From: an archaeon
GTDB taxonomy: Archaea; Iainarchaeota; Iainarchaeia; Iainarchaeales; GCA-2688035
DNA: 9,611 nt
Direction of reading: 5' to 3'
Assembly: GCA_030616665.1 (NCBI GenBank)
Contig: JAUWWX010000022.1
Coordinates: 1-9,611, forward strand
In this document: positions 1-4,999 of the stretch, in pieces
Position numbering within the stretch: position 1 is the stretch's first letter
Layout of the letters: the number at the start of each line of letters is the position of its first letter
Position numbers and translations under genes: made by a program
The notes under the pieces: model-generated
The model's database searches: none
Told to the model about the DNA's origin: nothing
The model's input: the letters and a program-made list of their open reading frames with translations, nothing else

Positions 1-52
1 TGTTGACATAGTCCACGTCAAGCAGAATCCCCCTAACGATTTTCTCCCCCAT
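1..52 (-). CDS. Probable family-B DNA polymerase, N-terminal 17 codons only (partial)
   Basis: The minus strand reads ATG at 52-50 and stays open to the window edge, giving MGEKIVRGILLDVDYVN. The segment GILLDVDYV matches the first beta strand of archaeal family-B DNA polymerases, whose N-termini typically read like (I/L)LD(V/A)DY(I/V/E) just before the uracil-recognition and exonuclease domains. If correct, this is a replicative or repair polymerase and the rest lies to the left of the window. There is no Shine-Dalgarno site before the ATG. The TATA-like box at 79-87 would put the transcript start about 5 nt upstream of it, so the mRNA is probably nearly leaderless. Only 17 residues are visible, so the family call rests on a short motif; the reading frame and start are more secure than the name. 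Confidence 0.55.
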   Translation of the reverse strand, partial: MGEKIVRGILLDVDYVN

Positions 53-78
53 ACTAACATTTTAATAGCATAAACAAT

Positions 79-87
79 TATTTAATA
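79..87. promoter_or_regulatory. Shared, near-palindromic TATA box between divergent genes
   Basis: The sequence TATTTAATA is symmetrical around its central base (83). Its centre is about 26 nt from a plausible start site on each side: near 57 for the leftward polymerase-like gene (ATG at 52) and near 109 for the rightward coiled-coil gene (SD at 111-116, TTG at 124). This is the usual archaeal TATA-to-start distance, so one TBP site could serve both directions. The call is made from sequence alone, and flanking BRE purines are not clear-cut. Confidence 0.45.
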
Positions 88-110
88 CTAGTTTGTATTT
101 CTTATTAAGC

Positions 111-116
111 AGGTGA
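111..116 (+). promoter_or_regulatory. Shine-Dalgarno site AGGTGA that fixes a TTG start
   Basis: AGGTGA lies 7 nt before TTG at 124. It is complementary to the conserved 3' end of archaeal 16S rRNA. An in-frame TAA at 106-108 excludes any longer start, and no in-frame ATG occurs until about codon 36, so TTG is the supported start. The same AGGTG core recurs before other genes here (2196-2200; 4995-4999 on the minus strand). Confidence 0.65.
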
Positions 117-123
117 AACGAGC

Positions 124-582
124 TTGGCTTCGCATGAGAGGAGAACGGTAAAGGCCAGTGTTCTGCTTGGCAGGCTGCGGGAGGATGTAAGATCCTTGAA
201 CAGCAGCATACTCATAATTACGCAGAAAATGAAGTACGTTGTAAGAAACGAGAAAATCCTGGGCAGAAACCTGATTGTCTTGAACAAAAAGCTGAGAGGG
301 CTGGAAGAAAGGATTGCAACAGGCCAGATTCCCGGTGGAGGAGCAGGCGGCCAGCAGGTGCAGGACTTGGAGCAGAGGCTGCATGAAAGCAGCCAAAGGG
401 TTGCGGAACTTGAAGCAACGTTGCAGCAGCTGAGCGAGAGCGCAGCAAGCAAAGAAGAGCTGCAGGAAATGCATTACGTAGTGGATTCAATAAACCCGCT
501 GCAATTTGTAACGCTCGAGCAAGTAAAAGACCTGCTTGCAGGGAAAAGGCCCAAGCCAAGAAAGGCAAAGAAGAAAAAATAA
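124..582 (+). CDS. Small coiled-coil protein with Gly hinge and basic tail (unknown family)
   Basis: A 152-residue soluble protein with a TTG start (SD AGGTGA 7 nt upstream). Residues about 15-66 form a long helix rich in Leu, Arg and Lys with heptad spacing. A flexible hinge (GGGAGG, about 70-76) follows, then a second strongly predicted coiled coil (77-118, Glu/Gln/Leu rich). The conserved-looking block INPLQFVTLEQVKDLL (about 122-138) resembles a short folded C-terminal helix pair. The last 13 residues are almost all Lys, Arg and Pro and could bind nucleic acid or acidic lipid. There is no signal peptide or membrane span. It is divergent from the probable polymerase gene and converges on the HerA-like gene with only 16 nt (583-598) between the stops. 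That gap holds a short T-rich run but no hairpin. No function is recognised; an oligomerising scaffold or adaptor is a structural guess. Confidence 0.8.
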   Translation: MASHERRTVKASVLLGRLREDVRSLNSSILIITQKMKYVVRNEKILGRNLIVLNKKLRGLEERIATGQIPGGGAGGQQVQDLEQRLHESSQRVAELEATLQQLSESAASKEELQEMHYVVDSINPLQFVTLEQVKDLLAGKRPKPRKAKKKK

Positions 583-598
583 CTCTCTATCTTTTAAT

Positions 599-2122
599 TC
601 ATTCCTCTTCCTTTCGCCTGCTCAGCGTTGGCCTCATCAAAAGCCGGTAGTTCTTGCTGTCTGGCATGTCTATTGCAACATCGGTTTCCTTTATTATGCT
701 TGCCTTGGTTTCCGCCATTTGAAGCACTTGCTTGTTCAAGTCTGTTTTCCTTTCCCCTCCAATAATGAAGCCTATTCCAAATTTTTGCATCTCTGCAAGC
801 ATTTTGGTAAAGTCCTTCAACACAAGGTTGTCCCTAACGCTGAAAATCGGCTCAATTTGCGGGATTGCCACAAGCAGTAGTGGCTTGCCGGTTTCGCCCT
901 GCTGTTTGAACAAATTGACAAACTCGTTTGACAGGCTGTCAAGCAGCAGGGTAAGCTCTCTTGGGTCAAGGCTGTTAATGTTGACAATGCTTACCCTTCC
1001 GATTTTCTTGAACCAGGTTTTCACTATTTCGCCGAGATTTGTGCTGCCGTCAAACATTTCTGGGTAGAGTGTGTCAACAAGGCTAACTATTCTTTCAACC
1101 CTCCTTTTCAGGAACAGGTTTTCAACCTGTTCGCTGCCCAAACCCTCTATTCTGTTGAGTAGCTGTGCTGGGCTGTCAACTTTTCCCGCCTCAAAGGCTT
1201 TGACCAACACCTTTTCCGCTTCCTTGTCCTGGCATCCAAACAGCTGCAGCAGGCCCACAGGGCTCAAAACGTTGAGGTTTATCTTGATGTTCTCGCCTGG
1301 CGTAAAGTCCTTTGTCGGAAAGCCGATTGGCTCTATCTGCATGCCGTGGCTCTGCAGTTCTGCCACCTTCTTGGTTGGATGCCTCAAGCCACTGAAGTTG
1401 TTGCCTCTGTCAAAAATTACCACAGGGACGTTTGCAAGAAGGTAGCTTTCAACAATGATTTGAATGAAGTGAACCCTTTGCTGCAGGCTGCCATCGCTAA
1501 CAACCGTCCTCTGGAATAGCTGCAAGGGCTCCTTGACCTGCCTGCCTGCTCTTGTTGTTCCTAGCAGAACACCTGCGCCCTCCACGCCACCTTCAATGCC
1601 CGCTTCCTCTTTCTCCTGTTCTATTCTCCTCTCTTCTCTTACAAGCATTGGGATGATTGCAGGCTGGCTGAAGAAAGCCTGTTTTACAGCACTACTGCAT
1701 TTTTCAAGCGGCGTAAGCTGCAGGTCAAAAGACTTTGCAATTCCCTTAACCTTGCCGCCCAATTTTGCAACTTGCTCAAGCAGCTGGTCAGCGGTTTCTG
1801 CAACCTTTTCCTCACTTCCTTTGGCATAAGCCGGCTTGCTCGCCAAAGCAAGAAACTGCACTGTCCTCTTGCCGTCGTGCCTTGAGAGGATTATTGCTTC
1901 TCTCTCCAGGCTTTCCACAAAGTTTTCGGCTTCGCCAACCGCGCTGAATAACGAAAACGCCTGCAGCACTACTCCGGAAATCTCATCCGCTTCCTTTTCA
2001 AAAATCGCGGTGAGCATGACCTGCCCTGGATTGATTGAGATTTCCAAATAGTGGCCTTGGAACGTTCCCTCAAAAACCGTTTTCCACGGACCGTTTCTCA
2101 GAGCGAATTTCACGTTAAACAC
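599..2122 (-). CDS. HerA/FtsK-superfamily ATPase homologue with degenerate nucleotide-binding motifs
   Basis: A 507-residue protein. Residues 1-180 are alpha/beta and end in a charged helix (REERRIEQEKEE, 162-173). From 184 it follows the HerA-like order: an entry strand GVLLGTTRAG (184-193); the P-loop position (about 205-218, VVSDGSLQQRV), where the Gly-Lys-Ser/Thr signature is absent; VPVVIFDRGNNFSGL (232-246), equivalent to the HerA strand VPVLVIDPHGEY; a helical insert (about 290-365); IVNINSLDPREL (379-390), like the IIDLSGL strand; LLLVAIPQIEPIF (415-427), where the family normally has the Walker B Asp-Glu-Ala-His; and a C-terminal GGERKTDLNKQVLQMAETK block (455-473) ending in RPTLSR. 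It therefore probably cannot hydrolyse ATP and may act as a structural subunit; this is inferred. The start is uncertain. GTG at 2122 fits a leaderless mRNA from the TATA box at 2145-2153, but AAGGTG 6 nt before the in-frame GTG at 2113 would make a start three codons later. Confidence 0.8.
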   Translation of the reverse strand: MFNVKFALRNGPWKTVFEGTFQGHYLEISINPGQVMLTAIFEKEADEISGVVLQAFSLFSAVGEAENFVESLEREAIILSRHDGKRTVQFLALASKPAYAKGSEEKVAETADQLLEQVAKLGGKVKGIAKSFDLQLTPLEKCSSAVKQAFFSQPAIIPMLVREERRIEQEKEEAGIEGGVEGAGVLLGTTRAGRQVKEPLQLFQRTVVSDGSLQQRVHFIQIIVESYLLANVPVVIFDRGNNFSGLRHPTKKVAELQSHGMQIEPIGFPTKDFTPGENIKINLNVLSPVGLLQLFGCQDKEAEKVLVKAFEAGKVDSPAQLLNRIEGLGSEQVENLFLKRRVERIVSLVDTLYPEMFDGSTNLGEIVKTWFKKIGRVSIVNINSLDPRELTLLLDSLSNEFVNLFKQQGETGKPLLLVAIPQIEPIFSVRDNLVLKDFTKMLAEMQKFGIGFIIGGERKTDLNKQVLQMAETKASIIKETDVAIDMPDSKNYRLLMRPTLSRRKEEE

Positions 2123-2144
2123 CTTTTTACAAACGAGAATAACC

Positions 2145-2153
2145 TATTTAAAT
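2145..2153 (-). promoter_or_regulatory. TATA box for the HerA-like gene
   Basis: On the minus strand this reads ATTTAAATA, close to the archaeal TATA consensus. Its centre is about 26 nt before the GTG at 2122, which predicts a leaderless or very short-leader transcript. If translation instead begins at the GTG at 2113, the transcript must start slightly further upstream to include the AAGGTG at 2120-2125. Confidence 0.55.
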
Positions 2154-2154
2154 C

Positions 2155-2173
2155 AGTATAACTATAGTATAAG
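2155..2173 (+). promoter_or_regulatory. Probable TATA region for the small helical protein gene
   Basis: This AT-rich stretch contains AGTATAACT followed by TATAGTATAA. Either element is at a suitable distance to start transcription around 2185-2195, just before the Shine-Dalgarno site at 2196-2200. It sits beside the oppositely oriented TATA box at 2145-2153, so the 84-nt divergent region carries separate boxes for the two genes. Confidence 0.35.
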
Positions 2174-2195
2174 TGAAATAAAAGATTTGCCTCTC

Positions 2196-2200
2196 AGGTG
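2196..2200 (+). promoter_or_regulatory. Shine-Dalgarno site AGGTG that selects GTG at 2207
   Basis: AGGTG lies 6 nt before GTG at 2207. An in-frame GTG at 2198 overlaps this site and has no ribosome site of its own, so the longer reading (adding MFC) is unlikely. The divergent HerA-like gene shows the same layout: AAGGTG, six bases, GTG. Confidence 0.6.
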
Positions 2201-2206
2201 TTTTGC

Positions 2207-2701
2207 GTGGTTGACAAGGAAATAGTGCTTGAAACGATAAAAAAGATGTACGAAAGCGGCATAGATGACGAGGTTGTGCAGCAAACCCTCAAGGACATTG
2301 GTTTGAGCCAGGCCGAAATAAGTCAGTATATCGCTGAAGCAAAGGGAGTTGCGCATGAACCCACTTCTCCCCAAACTTCCCCTGAACCAAAGCCTTTTGA
2401 GTCAAGGAGGGCAGCAGCCGAAGAAAAGCCGGACCAAGCGGCAATGCACACCACAACACACGTTGCGCTTGAACAGCAGGCTGCAAAGACATCAGAACTG
2501 CTGGAAAAAATTGGCGGGCTTGAAAAAAGGCTGCGGGCTGTTTCAACTGCTGAGAAAGTGCCTGAATCGCTTGCTTCGGTTAACCAAAGGCTTGCGGCAA
2601 TGGAGGGGAAGCTGCGGGAATTGAAGGCTGAGCTAGTAGCCACAAAAACCATAATGGAAAAGATTTTGGAAACCGACAGAAAGGTTTTGAACAGGCTGTA
2701 A
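2207..2701 (+). CDS. Small protein: N-terminal helical module plus C-terminal coiled coil (unknown family)
   Basis: From GTG 2207 the product is 164 residues, MVDKEIVLETIKK onward. Residues 1-46 look like a compact helical pair of the type 'helix, (S)GxxxEx(V/I)xxxLxxxGLSxxEIxxxI, helix' (here SGIDDEVVQQTL then IGLSQAEISQYI). This short module is seen attached to varied archaeal proteins. Residues 47-80 are a Pro/Ser/Glu-rich linker. Residues about 83-164 are a long coiled coil (SELLEKIGGLEKRL; LAAMEGKLRELKAEL) ending RKVLNRL. It has no signal peptide or membrane span. It is divergent from the HerA-like gene, so the two may be co-regulated, and it resembles the coiled-coil gene at 124-582 in size and build, though not in sequence. 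Function unknown; an oligomeric adaptor is a guess. The stop codon lies in the loop of the terminator. Confidence 0.8.
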   Translation: MVDKEIVLETIKKMYESGIDDEVVQQTLKDIGLSQAEISQYIAEAKGVAHEPTSPQTSPEPKPFESRRAAAEEKPDQAAMHTTTHVALEQQAAKTSELLEKIGGLEKRLRAVSTAEKVPESLASVNQRLAAMEGKLRELKAELVATKTIMEKILETDRKVLNRL

Positions 2702-2717
2702 AGCCTGCTTTTTTTTT
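2692..2717 (+). terminator. Hairpin plus T9 terminator overlapping the stop codon
   Basis: CAGGCT (2692-2697) and AGCCTG (2702-2707) form a perfect 6-bp stem around a 4-nt loop (GTAA). The stem is followed by one C and nine consecutive T (2709-2717). The left arm encodes the last residues and the TAA at 2699-2701 is mostly in the loop. This is the form of a bacterial intrinsic terminator. In archaea the oligo-T tract alone is usually sufficient, so termination is likely either way. It separates the helical protein gene from the sigma-like gene. Confidence 0.75.
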
Positions 2718-2730
2718 GGAAACAGCAAAG

Positions 2731-2738
2731 CATAAAAA
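2731..2738 (+). promoter_or_regulatory. TATA-like box for the sigma-like gene
   Basis: CATAAAAA is centred about 26-30 nt before ATG 2765, which has no Shine-Dalgarno site in front of it. Together these suggest a leaderless or nearly leaderless transcript that starts just after the preceding terminator. Confidence 0.4.
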
Positions 2739-2764
2739 GATTGAAAAACAGAACTCTTTCTGCA

Positions 2765-3637
2765 ATGGGAAGAAGAGGAAGAAAACCAGTCAAATATCCG
2801 CTCGCAAAACGGATAATGCTGCAAGACCCTAAAATGTTGCCAGACAGGGTTCTGGCAAAAATGAAAGAAAAAGGCGTTGAAACAACCAGAAGAAGCCTTC
2901 TCAGTATGAGGGGCATGGCAAGGGGAGAAGGACACGACCTACCAAACTGGAGAAGACTGCAAGATAAGCAGATTAAGGCCGGAACCATTACAAGACTTGA
3001 CACGCCCAAAGCAGCCATATTCAAAGAACTCTGGAAAACACCAAGAGACAGAAACGAAGACATACAAAAAAGGCTGAAAAAACAAAATATAAGCGTCGGC
3101 ATTGAAACAATTCGCAGTGCCAGAAAACTCATGAAAAAATGGCACCTAGACATAGACTTCAAACCAAAGCCAAAACCAATCAAACTAACAAAAGCACAGG
3201 AAAAAATGATCCCCGAATTTAAGAAAGAAATAAATTTGGCCCTTGGTCACATCGTTAAAGAAAGAAGCAACTGGAGTTGGACCCTGAAAAACAAGTTTAA
3301 AGAATTCGCCCACGGGGAAATTTTAAGACTAATCCGAAATTATGACAAAAAACAGTCGTTAATAAATACTTATATACTCGACCGACTTAGGCACCTAGCA
3401 AGAACCTTTGTAAGGGACAACCTACAATCAGAGCTTGGCATAAGCAGACCAGAAGCAAGAAGAGTGATAAGGATATACCGAGAAAAAGCCGAAGCCGAAA
3501 AAAAAGGCCGGGCAATCACAGACAAGGAAATCGCCAAAAAAGAAGGATGCACAGAAGAAGAAGTCAGACAACTATGGAAAGCCTACCAAACCTATCAAAG
3601 AATCAGGGGCAGGACAGGAAGAAGAGAAGAGCAATGA
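2765..3637 (+). CDS. Sigma-70-like (regions 2 and 3) DNA-binding protein, highly basic
   Basis: From ATG 2765 the product is 290 residues (MGRRGRKPVKYP). A TTG 8 codons upstream is possible, but ATG fits the TATA box at 2731-2738. Residues 153-218 resemble sigma region 2, the RNA-polymerase- and -10-binding helices. FAHGEILRLIRNYD (181-194) matches the 'EGxxGLxxAxxxFD' helix and LINTYILDRLRHLARTFVRD (199-218) matches 'FSTYAxxRIRGAxxDxLR' of FliA/SigF factors. Residues 229-278 resemble region 3, with GRAITDKEIAKKEGCTEEEV (248-267) against 'GREPTxxEIAxxLGISxEEV'. Region 4 (the -35 helix-turn-helix) is absent. Residues 24-52 and 96-124 are helix-turn-helix-like (e.g. DIQKRLKKQNISVGIETI). Lys and Arg are very abundant. 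Codons favour AAA, AGA and ACA, unlike the AAG/AGG-using genes to the left, which suggests transfer. It could instead be a mobile-element DNA-binding protein with a convergent fold. The similarity is read by eye, not computed. Confidence 0.65.
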   Translation: MGRRGRKPVKYPLAKRIMLQDPKMLPDRVLAKMKEKGVETTRRSLLSMRGMARGEGHDLPNWRRLQDKQIKAGTITRLDTPKAAIFKELWKTPRDRNEDIQKRLKKQNISVGIETIRSARKLMKKWHLDIDFKPKPKPIKLTKAQEKMIPEFKKEINLALGHIVKERSNWSWTLKNKFKEFAHGEILRLIRNYDKKQSLINTYILDRLRHLARTFVRDNLQSELGISRPEARRVIRIYREKAEAEKKGRAITDKEIAKKEGCTEEEVRQLWKAYQTYQRIRGRTGRREEQ

Positions 3638-3642
3638 GCAAG

Positions 3643-4017
3643 CTACTTGAAGACCTTTTTGAACCAGTCAATCAGCCTCTGGCTTGCCTCGCCCAAAGCG
3701 CCCAATCCCTTAAATTTGAATTGATACTTGTCTGGTGCAAAGGTCTGCTGCCCGGCCAAATCGGCTGCGTTTCCAAGGCCCTCTTCAAGGACGCTGCTGT
3801 CAGGGCTTTCTGCTTCAGTCTTGCCTGCCTGTTCACCCATGCCCTTTGTCAAGGCTTTGCCTGTTGACTTTGCACCGCTGCCCGCCTTTCCCAAAAAGTT
3901 TGCCAGGGCGATGAACAGTGCAGCAAGAATGCACAGCCCTGCCAACACGGCTTGGTCAATAAGGACAAAGAAGAGCGCAACTGCAACCAGCAGCAGCAAG
4001 AATGAAAGCAATTTCAA
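3643..4017 (-). CDS. Small two-span membrane protein with long hydrophilic tail
   Basis: A 124-residue product, last of the five-gene membrane cassette. Two adjacent hydrophobic helices (about 3-20 and 22-42) are separated by a tight turn containing Asp (LIDQAV). A roughly 80-residue polar tail rich in Gly, Ala, Lys and Glu follows, ending in an amphipathic helix (RLIDWFKKVFK). The start is TTG at 4017, overlapping the upstream gene's stop as TTGA, which implies translational coupling. GGAGG (4021-4025) is only 3 nt before this TTG but 9 nt before a second in-frame TTG (4011), so the true start could be two codons later. The product is near-identical either way. It converges on the sigma-like gene with a 5-nt gap (3638-3642). 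No family is recognised. Confidence 0.8.
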   Translation of the reverse strand: MKLLSFLLLLVAVALFFVLIDQAVLAGLCILAALFIALANFLGKAGSGAKSTGKALTKGMGEQAGKTEAESPDSSVLEEGLGNAADLAGQQTFAPDKYQFKFKGLGALGEASQRLIDWFKKVFK

Positions 4018-4331
4018 AAGCCTCCAAAGCCGATTCCGCCCATGTCTCCACCTCCAAACATGTCAGGGTATTGGGCCGGCTCTTGCTTTTGCTTTCCAGA
4101 TATGACAACGCTCAGAATAATCAGGCCAAACAGCACAACTGGCCAGTATTCCATTAAATAGTCCTTTCCAATGAGCAGGACAAGTGTTGCTATTATCAGC
4201 AAAACGGTTGTGCCCAGGTCCCTGGTTGAAAGGATTGTTAATGCCACTATTGCAAAAATAAGCCAGTTTTGGTTGAATTGCACTGCTATCATCATCAACA
4301 GGATGGAAATCATGAAGGTAAATGTATCCAT
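4014..4331 (-). CDS. Small four-span membrane protein with Gly-rich C-terminus
   Basis: From ATG 4331 the product is 105 residues (MDTFTFMISILLMMI). A longer reading from 4397 would overlap the upstream gene by 53 nt and add a basic, non-hydrophobic leader, so it is not preferred. Four hydrophobic segments are visible at about 5-19, 23-36, 41-56 and 62-80. A short Lys/Gln stretch and a Gly/Met/Phe tail (GGGDMGGIGFGGF) follow. The last codons also contain the GGAGG ribosome site for the next gene, and the stop overlaps its start. The leader contains AAGGCGAG 3 nt before the ATG, the same string found before the upstream gene. A low-complexity Gly tail is typical of a flexible interaction segment. 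No family is recognised. Confidence 0.78.
   Translation of the reverse strand: MDTFTFMISILLMMIAVQFNQNWLIFAIVALTILSTRDLGTTVLLIIATLVLLIGKDYLMEYWPVVLFGLIILSVVISGKQKQEPAQYPDMFGGGDMGGIGFGGF
4021..4025 (-). promoter_or_regulatory. GGAGG ribosome site inside the upstream gene's last codons
   Basis: On the minus strand GGAGG precedes TTG 4017 by 3 nt and TTG 4011 by 9 nt. The second spacing is nearer the usual range. The site is embedded in the codons for the final Gly-Gly-Phe of the preceding gene, which supports coupled translation of the two membrane proteins. Confidence 0.5.
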
Positions 4332-4344
4332 TTTCTCGCCTTGC

Positions 4345-4602
4345 TCATTTCTTGTAAACGTCCATTTTTTCCAAAATGCCCTTGCCAAAAACCGCAAAGA
4401 GGAAAATCAGCACAGGAACCCAGATAAGCTGCGGGAACTGGAAGAAGGTGAGGTATACAACTATTACTGAGAACAGGATTGCAAGCTTGGGGCTTCCCAA
4501 ATTGCGCTTTGACCAGCCGAAAAGCCAGACAAGGTAGAAGAGAGACAAGGCAATCTCAAGGTTTTGGATTAATGGGTCGACAGCCAGCAGCGGAAGCAAC
4601 AT
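4345..4602 (-). CDS. Small three-span membrane protein
   Basis: From ATG 4602 the product is 85 residues (MLLPLLAVDPLIQN). The open frame extends to an ATG at 4683, but that start would overlap the upstream gene by 26 nt and add a charged, non-hydrophobic leader. Three hydrophobic helices are seen at about 14-30, 39-54 and 57-73. They are rich in Phe, Trp and Tyr, with a basic loop (WSKRNLGSPK) between the first two and a basic C-terminus (KMDVYKK). By the positive-inside rule those basic parts face the cytoplasm. AAGGCGAG lies 6 nt before the ATG. It sits 13 nt before the next gene and 55 nt after the previous one. No family is recognised. Confidence 0.75.
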   Translation of the reverse strand: MLLPLLAVDPLIQNLEIALSLFYLVWLFGWSKRNLGSPKLAILFSVIVVYLTFFQFPQLIWVPVLIFLFAVFGKGILEKMDVYKK

Positions 4603-4640
4603 TTTTTTCTCGCCTTCAAACAATTTATGTTTTTCTCTGC

Positions 4641-4649
4641 TTATTAAAC
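4641..4649 (-). promoter_or_regulatory. Possible internal TATA box within the membrane-protein cassette
   Basis: The minus strand reads GTTTAATAA in the only sizeable gap of the cassette (4603-4657). Its centre would place a transcript start near 4619, before the AAGGCGAG ribosome-site-like string and ATG 4602. It could allow separate expression of the three downstream genes. The sequence is AT-rich and the match is modest. Confidence 0.3.
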
Positions 4650-4657
4650 CTACCTTT

Positions 4658-4987
4658 TTAGCCCCTTCGCATGCCCATTCCAATTCCGAAAATGATTATG
4701 CTGAAGATCTGCAGCGAAAGCAGGATGAACAGTGCAACGTAGGCTGCAGCAGCAAAATAGGCCCACTTTATGACCAAAAAGTATATCAAAACGCCGCTCA
4801 CCAGTATTGAGGGAATTCCCGAACCCAAGTAGCCCCTGACGGTTGCAAAAATGATAAAAGCAAGAATAATCCTGATAATCAGGTCTGCCAGTGGGAAAAC
4901 CTTCATGACAACAGCTGGCAAGGCAATTACAGCAATCAAGGCAACCAGAATCAGCAGAAAAATATGCAGCATTCCCCTTTCATCCAT
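4658..4987 (-). CDS. Small four-span membrane protein
   Basis: A 109-residue, extremely hydrophobic protein. Segments at about 6-27, 31-50, 56-75 and 78-103 can each span the membrane. The few charges lie at the N-terminus (MDERG), in short loops (VMKVFPLADL; TVRGYLGSG) and at the C-terminus (GMGMRRG). A 'GIGMGM' tail with Arg-Arg probably sits at the cytoplasmic face. The start is ATG 4987 with AGGTG 7 nt upstream. It lies 10 nt after the stop of the preceding gene, so the two are almost certainly cotranscribed. There is no signal peptidase site and no catalytic motif. It may be a structural or channel-forming subunit, but no family is recognised. Confidence 0.8.
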   Translation of the reverse strand: MDERGMLHIFLLILVALIAVIALPAVVMKVFPLADLIIRIILAFIIFATVRGYLGSGIPSILVSGVLIYFLVIKWAYFAAAAYVALFILLSLQIFSIIIFGIGMGMRRG

Positions 4988-4994
4988 TTCGCAA

Positions 4995-4999
4995 CACCT
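4995..4999 (-). promoter_or_regulatory. Shine-Dalgarno site AGGTG for the four-span protein
   Basis: On the minus strand AGGTG lies 7 nt before ATG 4987 and overlaps the TAG stop (5000-4998) of the preceding gene. This confirms the ATG and tight coupling of the two genes. Confidence 0.6.

Noticed and set aside
732..2051. Several plus-strand open frames (e.g. 732-1067, 1071-1445, 1533-1829) opposite the HerA-like gene
   Set aside because: They lie wholly inside the longer gene on the other strand, have Ser/Leu-rich antisense-type composition, and lack consistent ribosome sites.
2741..2764. TTG start at 2741 for the sigma-like gene
   Set aside because: It has no ribosome site and lies almost on the TATA-like box; ATG 2765 fits a leaderless mRNA.
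2323..3183. A 286-aa minus-strand frame across 2323-3183
   Set aside because: It runs antisense across two genes and the terminator between them. Its Ser/Phe-rich sequence is what the reverse complement of Lys/Glu-rich coding DNA gives.
4332..4397. N-terminal extension of the four-span protein to ATG 4397
   Set aside because: It would overlap the upstream gene by 53 nt and add a charged leader, whereas ATG 4331 is followed at once by the first membrane helix.
4603..4683. N-terminal extension of the three-span protein to ATG 4683
   Set aside because: It overlaps the end of the upstream gene by 26 nt and encodes a polar leader; ATG 4602 has an AAGGCGAG site and a TATA-like box behind it.
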